A DNA stretch of 64,000 nt from Rhodococcus jostii NBRC 16295. Its GTDB lineage: Bacteria; Actinomycetota; Actinomycetes; Mycobacteriales; Mycobacteriaceae. A model generated the notes under the pieces. That model was not told where the DNA came from, did not search any database, and saw only the letters and a program-made list of their open reading frames with translations. The number at the start of each line of letters is the position of its first letter. The stretch's first letter is position 1. The translations under genes and the position numbers were made by a program. The stretch lies in assembly GCF_001894825.1 (NCBI RefSeq), contig NZ_BCWY01000047.1, positions 1-64,000 of the forward strand, given 5' to 3'. Positions 29,116 through 39,091 of this stretch are shown here, piece after piece.

Positions 29116-30348
29116 TCAGCCCGACGCGAGCATGAAGGCTAGTGGCCCCAGTGTGACGATCATCCCGACCACGACGGCGATCACGAAACTGGTGATGTCG
29201 TCGGTGCGCCGCAGGATGCGGACCATCGCTACCAGGCCCACGATGACGAGCAGCGCCAGGATCAGCGCGACCCACGGAAACACGTCCCACAGCTTCTCGA
29301 AGCCCTTGAAGAGCAGCGCCCCGGCGATCACGGCGACGACACCCTGACCGATGAGGACGGCCCACTCGCGAGTGGAGTTCTCGCCGGCCTCGTCCGCCTT
29401 TCCGGCCTTCTCCGCTTTCTCGGCCTCTGCCTTCTCGGCCTTCGCTTCCTTGCGGGAACGGCGAGGGCTCTCGGGCTTCGCCGTGTCACCCTCTGGTGTC
29501 GCGGTCGCCGCCTCGTCGGTGGCGGCGTCGATGAGTTCCGTCTCCTCGCCCGCGTTCGCCGCATCCTTGTCCCGGGACTGGCGCATCAGGTCGCCGGCCA
29601 GCGTCGACCCGGACAGCAGTCCCGGCTCCGGCTTCGCCTTGACGGAGGCGCCGGGCTTCGGCGCCTTCACGAACTTCGCTGCACCGTTCGAGGGGGCGGG
29701 AACGCCCGGCTTCGCGGGTGTTCCGGACTTCGGTGGTGTCTCGGGCTTCGCCGGCGTCTCGGGCTTCGCCGGGGCGGCGGACTTCACCGGCTCCGCCGGT
29801 GCGGGGGTGTCGGTCTTCGGCGCCGGCTTCACGCGGGGAGCGGCGACCGTCGGTGCAGGCTCCGGCTTCTTCACGACCGGGGCTGCCACGGTGGGCGCCG
29901 GTGTGGGCGCGGCCGGCTCGGGGACCGGCCGTTCCTGCCGGGTCGCTCGACTGACCCAGGCCCCCTGGTGATCGCGCGACGTCCCGCCCGACACCACTCC
30001 GCGGGCACGTCCGGCGGGGCGACTGGCGATGGGTTCGTCGTCATCGTCGTCATCGTCGACCGGCGCCGAGAAAGCTGCGGTGCGCTCGTCTGCGCGCGCC
30101 GGCCGCGTGGCGGGCGCAGGCCGACGCGGCAGTTCGGGCGCGGCAGGAGAAGCAGGTTCCGGTTCCGGTTCGGGCTCGAGTGCCCGCGACTCGGACGCGT
30201 CGCGGACCACCGGAATTTCACCGGTCAGTTCGGCAACGGAGATTCCCCCCTTGACGCCGCGACGACGCCGCCCGCCCCGGGACTCCACCTGCTGTCCGTT
30301 GCGTTTGAGCAGCTCTGACACAGAGATCTGCTGACTGTCCTCGGTCAT
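29116..30348 (-). CDS. Pro/Ala/Lys-rich membrane protein, three C-terminal helices
   Basis: A 410-residue protein. Residues 1-40 are a basic N-terminus (SVSELLKRNG...GRRRRG), 55-325 are disordered with Pro-Glu, Pro-Ala-Lys and Glu-Lys-Ala repeats and a run of seven Asp near residue 98, and 330-410 hold about three membrane helices. It overlaps the ppx stop by 4 bp. A similar protein lies next to ppx in mycobacteria; function unknown. Confidence 0.8.
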   Translation of the reverse strand: MTEDSQQISVSELLKRNGQQVESRGGRRRRGVKGGISVAELTGEIPVVRDASESRALEPEPEPEPASPAAPELPRRPAPATRPARADERTAAFSAPVDDDDDDDEPIASRPAGRARGVVSGGTSRDHQGAWVSRATRQERPVPEPAAPTPAPTVAAPVVKKPEPAPTVAAPRVKPAPKTDTPAPAEPVKSAAPAKPETPAKPETPPKSGTPAKPGVPAPSNGAAKFVKAPKPGASVKAKPEPGLLSGSTLAGDLMRQSRDKDAANAGEETELIDAATDEAATATPEGDTAKPESPRRSRKEAKAEKAEAEKAEKAGKADEAGENSTREWAVLIGQGVVAVIAGALLFKGFEKLWDVFPWVALILALLVIVGLVAMVRILRRTDDITSFVIAVVVGMIVTLGPLAFMLASG

Positions 30349-31298
30349 CGAGCACCCACCATCAATTCACCGCCCATTTCCGTATCGAGCTTGCGGAGGA
30401 TCAACCCCTCACGCAGAGCCCAGGGGCAGATTTCCAGTTCCTCCACGCCCAGTGCTCTCATGCTGGCCTCCGCAACGAGTGCTCCGGCCACGATCTGCTG
30501 CGACCGGTCGGAGCTCACCCCCTCCAATTCTGCACGGTCCGAGGCCGTCATCCGCGAAATGAAAGCTATGAGTTGCCTGAGACCGCTGGCGGTGAGGGTG
30601 CGCTTGACCCGCGGGCCCGCGCCGGACGGTGCCGCGCCCGTCAGCCGGGCCAGCGAGCGGAACGTCTTGGACGTGCCCACGGCCCGATCCCACTGCCCCG
30701 CCGCGCGCAGTTCCTTGGACGGGACCGTCAGTTCGGCGTCCAGCCAATCCCGCAGCACCGCCACGCGACGCTTACCCGGCGGATCGGCCTCGAGCCAGTC
30801 CCGGGTCAGTCGGCCCGCGCCGAGTTGCAGAGACAGCGCGACGTCCGGGTCCTCGTCGCCGCCCGTCGTCAGCTCGAGGGATCCGCCGCCGATGTCGAGG
30901 TTCAGGATGCGGCCCGCGCTCCACCCGAACCAGCGGCGCACGGCGAGGAACGTCAACCGGGCTTCGTCGACACCCGACAGGACCTCGAGCGTCACCCCGG
31001 TCTCGGCGTGCACTCGCGCGAGCACGTCGTCCGAGTTGTTGGCGTCGCGGACCGCGGACGTGGCGAAGGCCATCAGCTCCCCGCATCCCGATGTCTTCGC
31101 GATGCTGGCGAAGTCCGCCACCGTCGTGACCAGGCGATCTGCACCCTGGGAGGTGATGTCACCCCGATCGTCGGTGTTCTCCGCCAACCGCAGAGTCGAC
31201 TTGGTCGAACTCATCGGTGTGGGGTGGCCGCCCCTGTGGGCGTCCACTACGAGCAGATGGACGGTATTGCTTCCGACGTCGAGTACCCCTAGTCGCAC
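30345..31298 (-). CDS. ppx: Exopolyphosphatase / Ppx-GppA family phosphatase
   Basis: A 317-residue actin-fold phosphatase with the phosphate motifs [13 protein letters not shown] at the N-terminus and [11 protein letters not shown] in the middle. It lacks the extra C-terminal domain of long Ppx proteins. It hydrolyses polyphosphate or pppGpp. It begins with GTG 31298. The position beside senX3-regX3 (phosphate control) fits a role in phosphate storage. Confidence 0.9.
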   Translation of the reverse strand: MRLGVLDVGSNTVHLLVVDAHRGGHPTPMSSTKSTLRLAENTDDRGDITSQGADRLVTTVADFASIAKTSGCGELMAFATSAVRDANNSDDVLARVHAETGVTLEVLSGVDEARLTFLAVRRWFGWSAGRILNLDIGGGSLELTTGGDEDPDVALSLQLGAGRLTRDWLEADPPGKRRVAVLRDWLDAELTVPSKELRAAGQWDRAVGTSKTFRSLARLTGAAPSGAGPRVKRTLTASGLRQLIAFISRMTASDRAELEGVSSDRSQQIVAGALVAEASMRALGVEELEICPWALREGLILRKLDTEMGGELMVGAR

Positions 31299-31331
31299 AT
31301 TGACACGGTACTGGGTCTACCGTCGGGCTTT

Positions 31332-32150
31332 GTGACAGCACGTAAAGCAGGGCCTTCACACAAGATGAAGCCCAGCCCTGAAGTACCCCTCGACTTCGCT
31401 CGTGAATGGGTCGAATTTCCCGACCCCGACAACGTCGAGCACATCATCGCCGCGGACATGACGTGGCTGCTCTCCCACTGGACCTGCGTGTTCGGCACCC
31501 CCGCCTGCCAGGGCATCATCGGTGACCGCCCGGACGACGGCTGCTGTTCCCACGGCGCCTTCCTCTCCGACGAGGAGGATCTGGAGAAGCTGAACGCGGC
31601 AGTGAAGATGCTCACACCCGAGGACTGGCAGTTCATGGAGAAGGGCCTCGGCAAGAAGGGGTACATCGAGGAGGACGACCTCGAGGACGAGCCCGCGCTG
31701 CGCACCCGCCGCTACCAGGGCGCCTGCATCTTCCTGAATCGCCCCGGCTTCGAGGGCGGTGTCGGTTGCTCACTGCACTCGATGGCCCTCAAGCGCGGAA
31801 TCGAACCTCTCGAGGTCAAGCCCGACGTGTGCTGGCAGCTCCCGATCCGCCGCACCCAGGAATGGGTCGAACGGCCGGACGGCGAGCAGATCCTCAAGAC
31901 CACCATCAGCGAGTACGACCGGCGTGGCTGGGGCGAGGGCGGCGCCGACCTGGACTGGTACTGCTCCGGCTCCCCCGACGCCCACGTGGGCGCCAAGGCC
32001 GTCTGGCAGTCGTATGCGCCGGAGCTGACGGAACTGCTCGGCAAGGCCGCGTACGCCGAGTTGGCGAAGCTGTGCAAGCGCAGGGCGGGCCTCGGGTTGG
32101 TCGCCGTCCACCCGGCCACCGTGGCGGCGCAGGCGAAGGCCGCCGAGTAA
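31332..32150 (+). CDS. Conserved Cys-rich protein (actinobacterial, unknown function)
   Basis: A 272-residue soluble protein with several conserved-looking Cys: [37 protein letters not shown] and WYCSG. The pattern suggests a metal- or cluster-binding zinc/iron protein. It starts at GTG 31332, divergent from ppx with a 33-bp gap. An orthologue sits at the same place in mycobacteria. Its 3' end lies in a 31-bp tandem duplication. Confidence 0.78.
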   Translation: MTARKAGPSHKMKPSPEVPLDFAREWVEFPDPDNVEHIIAADMTWLLSHWTCVFGTPACQGIIGDRPDDGCCSHGAFLSDEEDLEKLNAAVKMLTPEDWQFMEKGLGKKGYIEEDDLEDEPALRTRRYQGACIFLNRPGFEGGVGCSLHSMALKRGIEPLEVKPDVCWQLPIRRTQEWVERPDGEQILKTTISEYDRRGWGEGGADLDWYCSGSPDAHVGAKAVWQSYAPELTELLGKAAYAELAKLCKRRAGLGLVAVHPATVAAQAKAAE

Positions 32151-32185
32151 CACAGCGGCGCAGGCGAAGGCCGCCGAGTAACACA
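32124..32185. repeat. Perfect 31-bp tandem duplication over the stop codon
   Basis: The 31 bases at 32124-32154 are repeated exactly at 32155-32185. The first copy ends the coding sequence of the Cys-rich protein and includes its TAA; the second copy is untranslated and carries a useless copy of the last codons and stop. The perfect identity suggests a recent event. Confidence 0.95.
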
Positions 32186-32250
32186 TCGGACCTACCGGTC
32201 GATTTCCCAGTCACGGCCCCTTTCCGGGCACAGCCATGATGGGAGAGATC

Positions 32251-32589
32251 ATGTTCGCTCGAATTCTGTCCGGTGCCCTGCTGACCGCCGCCGCGGCAAC
32301 ACTTGCCCTGGCGCCGACAGCGTCGGCCGATCCGACCCCGGACTGGAACACCTTCTACGACAAGACCGCCAACTTCGTCGCGCCGTTCGATCCGGGCGCC
32401 TTCGGCGACAAGGGTGACCGGGCGCTCGTGCTGAGCCCGTACGGGACCGGCCGGGTCATCGAGTGCAAGGGCGACGGACACTACGTCGCGGTCTACTGCC
32501 GCCAGTTCGACGACCAGGGTCGCGAGCACGCCATCACGCAGATCATCTCGGCGCCGTTCCGCGGTGTCTACGTGTACAACCCGTTCTGA
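32251..32589 (+). CDS. Small secreted protein
   Basis: A 112-residue protein with a Sec signal peptide: hydrophobic stretch at residues 5-24 and a likely cut after ALAPTASA. The mature part of about 85 residues has two Cys (IECKGD and VYCRQF), likely a disulfide. ATG 32251 has GGGAGAG upstream. No known domain recognised. Confidence 0.72.
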   Translation: MFARILSGALLTAAAATLALAPTASADPTPDWNTFYDKTANFVAPFDPGAFGDKGDRALVLSPYGTGRVIECKGDGHYVAVYCRQFDDQGREHAITQIISAPFRGVYVYNPF

Positions 32590-32599
32590 CAAGCGCCCA

Positions 32600-32647
32600 C
32601 GAAATAGTCAGCCGCACATGCAATTGCGTGTGCGGCTGACTATTTCG
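32600..32647. terminator. 19-bp palindrome between convergent genes (bidirectional terminator)
   Basis: CGAAATAGTCAGCCGCACA at 32600-32618 is exactly inverted at 32629-32647 around a 10-nt loop that itself contains GCAATTGC. It lies 10 bp after the secreted protein gene and 14 bp before the regX3 stop, so it can end both transcripts. It shares GTCAGCCGCACA with the palindrome at 45.4 kb. Confidence 0.8.
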
Positions 32648-32661
32648 CGTGAATCCGCCGC

Positions 32662-33351
32662 TCAGGCTTCCAGTTTGTAGCCCAGGCCGCGGACGGTGAC
32701 GAGATGTTCGGGCTTGGCCGGGTCGGTCTCGATCTTCGAGCGCAGACGCTTGACGTGGACGTCGAGGGTCTTGGTGTCGCCCACGTAGTCCGCGCCCCAC
32801 ACCCGGTCGATCAACTGCCCGCGGGTGAGCACCCGGCCCGAGTTCCGCAGCAGGTACTCGAGGAGGTCGAACTCCTTGAGCGGCAGCGTGACCGCCTCGC
32901 CGTCGACCTGGACCACGTGACGCTCGACGTCCATGCGGACCGGTCCGGCCTCGAGGACGGCCGAATCCTGCGCGACGTCGAGTTCGCTGTCGACCCCGCG
33001 GCGCAGGACCGCGCGGATGCGGGCGATCAGTTCCCGCGCCGAGTACGGCTTGGTCACGTAGTCGTCGGCGCCGAGTTCGAGCCCCACCACCTTGTCGATC
33101 TCGCTGTCCCGCGCCGTCACCATGATGACGGGGACCCCGGACCGGCTGCGGAGTTGCTTGCAGACGTCGGTGCCGCTCATGCCGGGCAGCATGAGGTCGA
33201 GGAGGACGATGTCGGCACCGGCCCGGTCGAACTCGGCGAGCGCGGACGGTCCGTCGCCGACGATCGTCGTCTCGAACCCTTCCTTGCGGAGCAGGAATGC
33301 CAATGGGTCGGCCAGTGACTCCTCGTCTTCCACGATCAGCACACTTGTCAT
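32662..33351 (-). CDS. regX3: Two-component response regulator RegX3
   Basis: A 229-residue OmpR/PhoB-type regulator. The receiver domain has Asp52 (LLDLMLPG) as the phosphate acceptor and a C-terminal winged helix ([15 protein letters not shown]). It answers phosphate limitation in actinobacteria. Its ATG overlaps the senX3 stop (ATGA), unlike mycobacteria, where repeats separate the two. Confidence 0.95.
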   Translation of the reverse strand: MTSVLIVEDEESLADPLAFLLRKEGFETTIVGDGPSALAEFDRAGADIVLLDLMLPGMSGTDVCKQLRSRSGVPVIMVTARDSEIDKVVGLELGADDYVTKPYSARELIARIRAVLRRGVDSELDVAQDSAVLEAGPVRMDVERHVVQVDGEAVTLPLKEFDLLEYLLRNSGRVLTRGQLIDRVWGADYVGDTKTLDVHVKRLRSKIETDPAKPEHLVTVRGLGYKLEA

Positions 33352-34541
33352 CGCTTGGCCTCCATACCGGTTTCTCTCTTCCCCACGTTTCCGCCTTCGG
33401 CGTCCACTGTCTCGATGTGTGCAGGTATCTGCAGGGTAAACGTCGAACCTGTTCCGGGCTTGCTCCACAGGTCGATGGATCCGTTGTGGTTGGCGGCCAC
33501 ATGTTTGACGATCGCGAGGCCGAGGCCCGTTCCGCCGGTCGCCCGCGCCCGCGCCTTGTCGACGCGGAAGAAGCGTTCGAACACCCGCTCCTGGTCGGCC
33601 TTGGCGATGCCTTCGCCGCGGTCGGTCACCGAGATCGCCACGTTGTCGCCGCGGATCGACCGGCTCACCGAGACCGGGGTTCCCTTCGGCGAATAGGCGA
33701 TGGCGTTCTGCACCAGATTGGACAGCGCGGTGACGAGGAGGGCGCGGTCGCCGAGCACTTCGTAGCCGCTGTTGTGGTCCGTGGTGACGGCGATCCCGGC
33801 CGCTTCGGCGGAGATCTTGCAGCGCTGCAGGGCCTCGTCCACCACCTCGTCGACCGAGACGGCCTCGAGGTCGGGCAGCTTCTCGGCGCCCTGCAGCCGC
33901 GACAGCGCGATCAGTTCGGTGACCATCTTGCCGAGCCGGACGGATTCACCGAGCACGCGTTCGCCGAAGTGCCGCACCGAATCGGGGTCGTCCGCCGATT
34001 CGAGGAGCGCCTCCGCCAGCAGACCCATCGCGCCGACCGGCGTCTTGAGTTCGTGGCTGACGTTGGCGACGAAGTCGCGGCGGGTCGCCTCCATACGCAC
34101 CTGTTCGGAGTCGTCGTCGGCGAACAGGACCACGAAGTTGTGGTCTTCCTTGCTGAGCAGTCGGGCGGTGCCGCGCACCGCGATCCGGTCACGTCCCCGT
34201 TGCGGATTCTTCGTGCTGAGGTCCACCTCGACGGGTTCACCGGTTTCGAGGACCCGGAGCGCCGCCACCCAGGCGCGGTCGTCGACGAGCCGGTTCCTCA
34301 CCAGGCCCAACTCCTCCGCGCGGGGATTGAACAGGACGACGTCGTGGAACTGGTCGACCACGGCGATGCCGCTCTCGGATGCCAGGACGATCAGGTCGAG
34401 CACCTGCGACATCGTGAGTCCGGATGTTTCTTCCATACGCTGCGCCTGCCGGGTGGACAGCATCGGGATCAACACGCCACCGACGAGGTAACCGACGAAG
34501 CCGCCCACGATGGCAAGCAAGACGGCTTGAACGACACTCAC
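33348..34541 (-). CDS. senX3: Sensor histidine kinase SenX3
   Basis: A 397-residue kinase with two N-terminal membrane helices (residues 3-26, short loop), a PAS-like domain (residues 40-145), the H box [11 protein letters not shown] and ATP-binding motifs ([30 protein letters not shown]). It starts at GTG 34541. It phosphorylates RegX3. PhoU and the Pst system, its known partners, are not in this window. Confidence 0.95.
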   Translation of the reverse strand: MSVVQAVLLAIVGGFVGYLVGGVLIPMLSTRQAQRMEETSGLTMSQVLDLIVLASESGIAVVDQFHDVVLFNPRAEELGLVRNRLVDDRAWVAALRVLETGEPVEVDLSTKNPQRGRDRIAVRGTARLLSKEDHNFVVLFADDDSEQVRMEATRRDFVANVSHELKTPVGAMGLLAEALLESADDPDSVRHFGERVLGESVRLGKMVTELIALSRLQGAEKLPDLEAVSVDEVVDEALQRCKISAEAAGIAVTTDHNSGYEVLGDRALLVTALSNLVQNAIAYSPKGTPVSVSRSIRGDNVAISVTDRGEGIAKADQERVFERFFRVDKARARATGGTGLGLAIVKHVAANHNGSIDLWSKPGTGSTFTLQIPAHIETVDAEGGNVGKRETGMEAKR

Positions 34542-34647
34542 GCCTGAATCGTACGTTCGCGCGGCGGGCCGGTTACGCAGGGTCCAGGCATTTCCGCGCA
34601 CGTCACACCCGGGAACCGGACTCTTCGTCCGCAGTTAACCTGCCGTT

Positions 34648-34679
34648 GGCCGGACGTCCCGCGGACGGGACATCCGGCC
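34648..34679. terminator. Hairpin terminator after gpm
   Basis: GGCCGGACGTCCCG pairs with CGGGACATCCGGCC with one mismatch and a CGGA loop, starting 11 bp after the phosphoglycerate mutase stop. It separates gpm from the senX3 promoter region, which lies in the remaining 106 bp. Confidence 0.75.
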
Positions 34680-34690
34680 GGGCACACGGG

Positions 34691-35446
34691 TTACTTCCCG
34701 CCCTGGTTCGCGACAGCGGCCGCGCCCGCGGCGGCGGCCTCGGGGTCGAGGTACGTTCCACCGGGATTGAGGGGCTTCAGGTTCTCGTCGAGGTCGTATC
34801 GCAGCGGGATGCCCGTCGGGATGTTCAGGGCGGCGATGTCCTCGTCGGAGATTCCGTCGAGGTGCTTGACGAGGGCGCGCAGCGAGTTGCCGTGCGCGGT
34901 GATCAGCACGGTCTTGCCGGCCCGCAGGTCGGCGGAGATGGTGTCTTCCCAGTAAGGGAGCAGGCGGACGACGACGTCCTTCAGGCATTCCGTCAGCGGC
35001 ACTTGGTCGAGGTCGGCGTAGCGGGGATCGGCGTCCTGGCTGTACTCGCTGCCGGCCTCGATCGGCGGCGGCGGGGTGTCGTAACTGCGGCGCCACAGCA
35101 TGAACTGCTCTTCGCCGTACTTGTCCTTGACCTGCGCCTTGTTGCGTCCCTGCAGGGCGCCGTAGTGGCGTTCGTTGAGTCGCCAGTCGCGGATGACGGG
35201 AATCCAGTGCCGGTCAGCCGTGTCGAGCGCGATGTTGGCGGTGCTGATGGCGCGACGCAGCAGCGACGTGTACAGCACGTCGGGGAGCAGGTTGTGCTCG
35301 AGCAGCAGTTCGCCGGCACGCTTGCCCTCGGCGATGCCCTTATCGGTCAGGTGGACGTCCACCCAGCCGGTGAACAAATTGAGCGCATTCCATTCGCTCT
35401 CGCCGTGGCGGAGCAGCACAAGGGTTCCGGTACTCATGCCGTTCAT
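34691..35446 (-). CDS. gpmA: 2,3-bisphosphoglycerate-dependent phosphoglycerate mutase
   Basis: Glycolytic mutase of 251 residues that interconverts 3- and 2-phosphoglycerate. It has [10 protein letters not shown] with the phosphohistidine, [21 protein letters not shown] and [14 protein letters not shown] 35446 has GGGAGG 9 nt upstream; ATG 35437 is an alternative. The C-terminal tail is Ala-rich. Confidence 0.95.
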   Translation of the reverse strand: MNGMSTGTLVLLRHGESEWNALNLFTGWVDVHLTDKGIAEGKRAGELLLEHNLLPDVLYTSLLRRAISTANIALDTADRHWIPVIRDWRLNERHYGALQGRNKAQVKDKYGEEQFMLWRRSYDTPPPPIEAGSEYSQDADPRYADLDQVPLTECLKDVVVRLLPYWEDTISADLRAGKTVLITAHGNSLRALVKHLDGISDEDIAALNIPTGIPLRYDLDENLKPLNPGGTYLDPEAAAAGAAAVANQGGK

Positions 35447-35489
35447 CCTGGCATGCCTCCCGGAACCCTCGCGCCGTGAACCCCTGCCG

Positions 35490-37082
35490 TCAGCTCCGGC
35501 CGGCCTCGCTGGCCCGCAGATCCTTGCGGAGAATCTTGCCCGCAGCGGACTTCGGCACGATGTCGATGAACTCGACCTTGCGCACCTTCTTGTGCGGCGA
35601 CACCCGCTCGGCGACGAACGCGATGACCGCGGCCTCGTCCAGTTCGGCGCCCTGCTGCTTGACGACGAACGCCTTCGGCACCTCCTCACCCTCGTCGTCG
35701 AGGACACCGATGACGGCGGCGTCGGCGACCTGCGGGTGCGTCAACAGCAACGCCTCCAACTCGGCGGGCGGCACCTGATACCCCTTGTACTTGATCAGCT
35801 CCTTCATCCGGTCCACGATCGTCACCACCCCCTCGGAGTCGACGGTCGCGATGTCCCCGGTGTGCAGGTACCCGTCCGCGTCGAGGGTTTCGGCGGTCGC
35901 CTCGTCGTTGCCGAGGTACCCGGCCATGATGTTCGGGCCCTTGCACCACAGCTCACCCGGCTCGCTGACCCCCTCGGCCGGGTAGGCGACCTCCTCGCCG
36001 GTGGCCGGGTCGACCAGCTTGCATTCCATGTTCGCGATCGACGGCCCCACCGAGTCCAGCGCGATGTCGTCGCGGTCGAACGGAATCGCGTGCGAGACCG
36101 GGCTCATCTCCGACATCCCGTAGCCCTGCCGCACCCGGCAGCCGAGCCGGTTGGCCACCGCCTTGCCCAGTTCCTGATCGAGCGGTGCGGCGCCGGAGAA
36201 GATCGAATGCACGCTCGACAGGTCGTACTCGTCGACCAGTGGGTGCTTGGCCAGCGCCACCGCGACCGGCGGAGCGATGAACACGTACGTGCACTTCTGC
36301 CCGGACACGACCTTCAGGAATTCGACCAGGTCGAACTTCGGCATCGTCACCAGGGCGGCCCGGTTGTACAGGGCGGCATTGAGCAGCACCGTCATCCCGT
36401 AGATGTGGAAGAACGGCAACACCGCGAGCAGCTTGTCGTCGGCGCCGATGCCCATCCGCGGGTTGATCTGACACACGTTCGCCACCAGGTTGCGGTGGGT
36501 CAGCATCACCCCCTTCGGCCGGCCCGTGGTCCCCGAGGAGTACGGCAGCACCGCCAGCTGGGTCGCCGGGTCGAACGACACCTCCGGCGCCGGTGCGCCC
36601 TCGGTCAGCAGATCTTTCAGCGACGGATGCCCCTCGGCGCCGTCGAGGACGATCACCCGCTCGTCGGGGATCCCGACCTTCGCGGCGGCGGCCTTGGCCT
36701 GCGGCAGCAGCGGGGAGACGGTGAAGAGGAACTTCGCCTTCGAGTCGGTGAGCTGCTTGGCGATGTCCTCGGCGGTGTAGAGGGCGTTGATGGTGGTGGC
36801 GACACCACCGGCCCGCAGGATCCCGTGGAACACCGACGCGAACGCCGGAACATTCGGCGAATGCAGACCCACCACCTCACCGACCGCCAGCCCGCGAGCG
36901 GCCAGCGCCCCGGCGACCCCGTCGATCTGGGTGATGAGGGACCGATAGGTGGTGACCGCGCCGGAGGCACCGTCGATCAGCGCGGGCCGGTCCAGGTCGG
37001 CCGACTCGACCTGACCGAAGAGGAAATCGTAGACACTGAGGTTCGGAATCTCGACGTCCGGAAACGGGCTCTTGAAGCTCAC
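35490..37082 (-). CDS. 4-coumarate-CoA ligase-like AMP-binding protein
   Basis: A 530-residue ANL-family adenylating enzyme. P-loop [28 protein letters not shown] and the catalytic C-terminal lysine in [13 protein letters not shown] are all present. The order and MSPVSHAIP region fit 4-coumarate/cinnamate-type ligases, but fatty or other aryl acids cannot be ruled out. GTG 37082 has GGGAGAGG 8 nt upstream; a longer frame is open to 37175 but runs through the operator sites. Monocistronic, with two palindromes in its promoter. Confidence 0.88.
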   Translation of the reverse strand: MSFKSPFPDVEIPNLSVYDFLFGQVESADLDRPALIDGASGAVTTYRSLITQIDGVAGALAARGLAVGEVVGLHSPNVPAFASVFHGILRAGGVATTINALYTAEDIAKQLTDSKAKFLFTVSPLLPQAKAAAAKVGIPDERVIVLDGAEGHPSLKDLLTEGAPAPEVSFDPATQLAVLPYSSGTTGRPKGVMLTHRNLVANVCQINPRMGIGADDKLLAVLPFFHIYGMTVLLNAALYNRAALVTMPKFDLVEFLKVVSGQKCTYVFIAPPVAVALAKHPLVDEYDLSSVHSIFSGAAPLDQELGKAVANRLGCRVRQGYGMSEMSPVSHAIPFDRDDIALDSVGPSIANMECKLVDPATGEEVAYPAEGVSEPGELWCKGPNIMAGYLGNDEATAETLDADGYLHTGDIATVDSEGVVTIVDRMKELIKYKGYQVPPAELEALLLTHPQVADAAVIGVLDDEGEEVPKAFVVKQQGAELDEAAVIAFVAERVSPHKKVRKVEFIDIVPKSAAGKILRKDLRASEAGRS

Positions 37083-37140
37083 TGGGGCCTCTCCCTCGAA
37101 GTGTTGCAGCAGCAGTTGTCGGTACAAGTTTCTGTGAACA

Positions 37141-37158
37141 TCAGATACATGTACCTGA
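37141..37158. promoter_or_regulatory. 18-bp near-perfect palindrome in the ligase promoter
   Basis: TCAGATACATGTACCTGA is a palindrome with one mismatched pair, 59 bp upstream of the ligase start. Its size fits a TetR- or MarR-type operator. No such regulator gene is adjacent. Confidence 0.5.
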
Positions 37159-37160
37159 CC

Positions 37161-37176
37161 TGTGACAACAGTCACA
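37161..37176. promoter_or_regulatory. CRP/GlxR-type binding site
   Basis: TGTGACAACAGTCACA matches the TGTGA-N6-TCACA consensus of actinobacterial CRP/GlxR exactly in both half sites. It lies 79 bp upstream of the ligase start and 57 bp past the YbjN gene stop on the far side, so cAMP-dependent control of the ligase is likely. Confidence 0.6.
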
Positions 37177-37232
37177 AGCTCGCCGCAACTCTACCCGCGC
37201 GTATTCCCCGTCGGCGGTCGGTCTACCAGCGT

Positions 37233-37724
37233 TCAGGCCTGCGAGTCGTCGATGAGATGCTCGAACGGTTTGAGGTTCGCCAGCGACTCCCCGCGTGAGA
37301 CGCGCCACTCCCACTCCCGCTTGATGGAGCCCGCGAATCCGAGTTCGAGGAGGGTGTTGAAATCGCCGTCGGCGGCCTCGAGGACCTGCCCGAGGATCCG
37401 GTCCAGTTCGTCCGGGGTGACCGCGTGCCCCGCGACCTGGCCGACCAGGTAGATGTCGCCGATCTTGTCGATCGTGTAGGCCACCGAGTACAACCGGCGA
37501 TTGCGCCGCAACAGGTACTTGTAGACGCCTTCGAAGTTCTCGTCCGGCTTGCGGCAGACGAACGCCTCGACCCGCAGACCGTGTGTGCCGACGGTCAGCA
37601 GCGTGGTGGTCTCGAGCTTGCGCTCGCCGGGCAACGCGACGACGAAGTGCGTCGAGTCCTTCCTCGTGAAGTCCATCTCGCGTTCGGTCAGGGCGGACTC
37701 GATCACATCGGTCAGGTCGCTCAT
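37233..37724 (-). CDS. YbjN domain protein
   Basis: A 163-residue protein with the YbjN fold, similar to type III secretion chaperones: VESALTERE-type N-terminal helix, then [24 protein letters not shown] and a C-terminal helix. ATG 37724 overlaps the mshA stop (ATGA). This pairing with mshA is conserved in mycobacteria. Molecular role unknown. Confidence 0.85.
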   Translation of the reverse strand: MSDLTDVIESALTEREMDFTRKDSTHFVVALPGERKLETTTLLTVGTHGLRVEAFVCRKPDENFEGVYKYLLRRNRRLYSVAYTIDKIGDIYLVGQVAGHAVTPDELDRILGQVLEAADGDFNTLLELGFAGSIKREWEWRVSRGESLANLKPFEHLIDDSQA

Positions 37725-39061
37725 GCGCGCACTCCCCCGGCCCGGCGCAGCTTCCACAATCCGCGTCCGCGACGCGGGGAGAACTCGCTCGGGCCGTGTC
37801 CGTAGTTGTAGTTGACGGTCGCCATCCGATAGCTCTCGAGAAGTCCGTCGGCGGTGTGTTCCCAGGAGAAGTTCTCCGCGTGACGCGGCGCCTCGGCCGC
37901 GAGGGCGGCGAGCCGGGCGGGGGCGGAGACCAGCGACTGCAACGCCGTCGCCCAGTCCTCGGTTCGGTGCCCGTCCACCAGCAGTCCGGTCTCGCCGTGC
38001 CGGACAGCGACCCCGAGACCGCCCACGTTCGCGGCGATCACCGGCGTTCCGCAGGCCTGCGCCTCGATGGCGACCAGGCCGAACGACTCCGAATAGCTGG
38101 GCACCGCAACGAGATCCGAGGCCCGGTACACGTCGGCGAGCCGCTCGGGCGCCTGCGGCGGAAGGAATGTCACCCGCGCGGCGATACCGAGGGAGGACGC
38201 GAGTTCGATCAGCGCGTCCGGCCGGGCCAGCCCGGAACCGGACGGACCTCCGACCACGAGCACCCGCAGCGTCGACTCCGGGTCTCGGGCGATCAGTTCC
38301 GCGGCGGCACGCAGCAGGACGTCGGGCGCCTTGAGCGGCTGGATGCGTCCGACGAACGTCACGACGGTCTCGCGGGGGTCGACTCCGAACTTGGCTCGCG
38401 CGGCGGCCCGGTCACCCGGCCGGTACCGCGTCAGGTCCGCGCCGGGCGCCACCACGTCGATGCGGTTCGGGTCGGCGCCGTAGTGCCGGACCAGCTGATC
38501 GGATTCCTCGGTGGTGTTGGCCACGAGCCGGTCGGACTCGGCGACCACCTGCTGCTCGCCGATCTGACGGGCCGCGGGCTCCGGGGTGTCGCCCTCGGCC
38601 AGCGACAGATTCTTGACGGCGGCAAGCGTGTGCGCGGTGTGCACGAGCGGCACACCCCACCGGTCGCGGGCCAGCCACCCGACCTGCCCCGACAACCAGT
38701 AGTGCGAGTGCACCAGGTTGTAGTAGCCCGGTTCGTGGCGGGCCTCCTCGCGGAGCACTCCGGCCACGAACGCGCAGAGCTGGGTCGGCAGGTCCTGCTT
38801 GTCCAAACCCTCGAACGGGCCGGCCACGACGTTGCGGACGAGGACACCCGGCGCCGCTTCCTGGACCGGTGCGTCGGCCGACGACGTGGCCCGGGTGAAG
38901 ATCTCCACCTCGACACCACGACGCGCCATCTGGATGGCGGACTGCAGCACGTAGACGTTCATGCCGCCCGCATCGCCGGTACCGGGCTGCGCCAGTGGTG
39001 AGGTGTGGACCGAGAGGACGGCCACCCTGCGGGGGCGCGAATTGTGCATGGGCGTCACCAC
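37721..39061 (-). CDS. mshA: D-inositol-3-phosphate glycosyltransferase MshA
   Basis: GT4-family enzyme of about 446 residues that makes GlcNAc-inositol phosphate, the first step of mycothiol synthesis. The sequence is very close to Msh[23 protein letters not shown] at the start (donor loop), [31 protein letters not shown] and [20 protein letters not shown] near the C-terminus. Several starts are possible (GTG 39079, 39061 or 39058, ATG 39049); 39061 has GGGAG 9 nt upstream. Confidence 0.95.
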   Translation of the reverse strand: MVTPMHNSRPRRVAVLSVHTSPLAQPGTGDAGGMNVYVLQSAIQMARRGVEVEIFTRATSSADAPVQEAAPGVLVRNVVAGPFEGLDKQDLPTQLCAFVAGVLREEARHEPGYYNLVHSHYWLSGQVGWLARDRWGVPLVHTAHTLAAVKNLSLAEGDTPEPAARQIGEQQVVAESDRLVANTTEESDQLVRHYGADPNRIDVVAPGADLTRYRPGDRAAARAKFGVDPRETVVTFVGRIQPLKAPDVLLRAAAELIARDPESTLRVLVVGGPSGSGLARPDALIELASSLGIAARVTFLPPQAPERLADVYRASDLVAVPSYSESFGLVAIEAQACGTPVIAANVGGLGVAVRHGETGLLVDGHRTEDWATALQSLVSAPARLAALAAEAPRHAENFSWEHTADGLLESYRMATVNYNYGHGPSEFSPRRGRGLWKLRRAGGVRA

Positions 39062-39091
39062 TCCATAGTGCTCCCTCACCGAACGGCCCCT

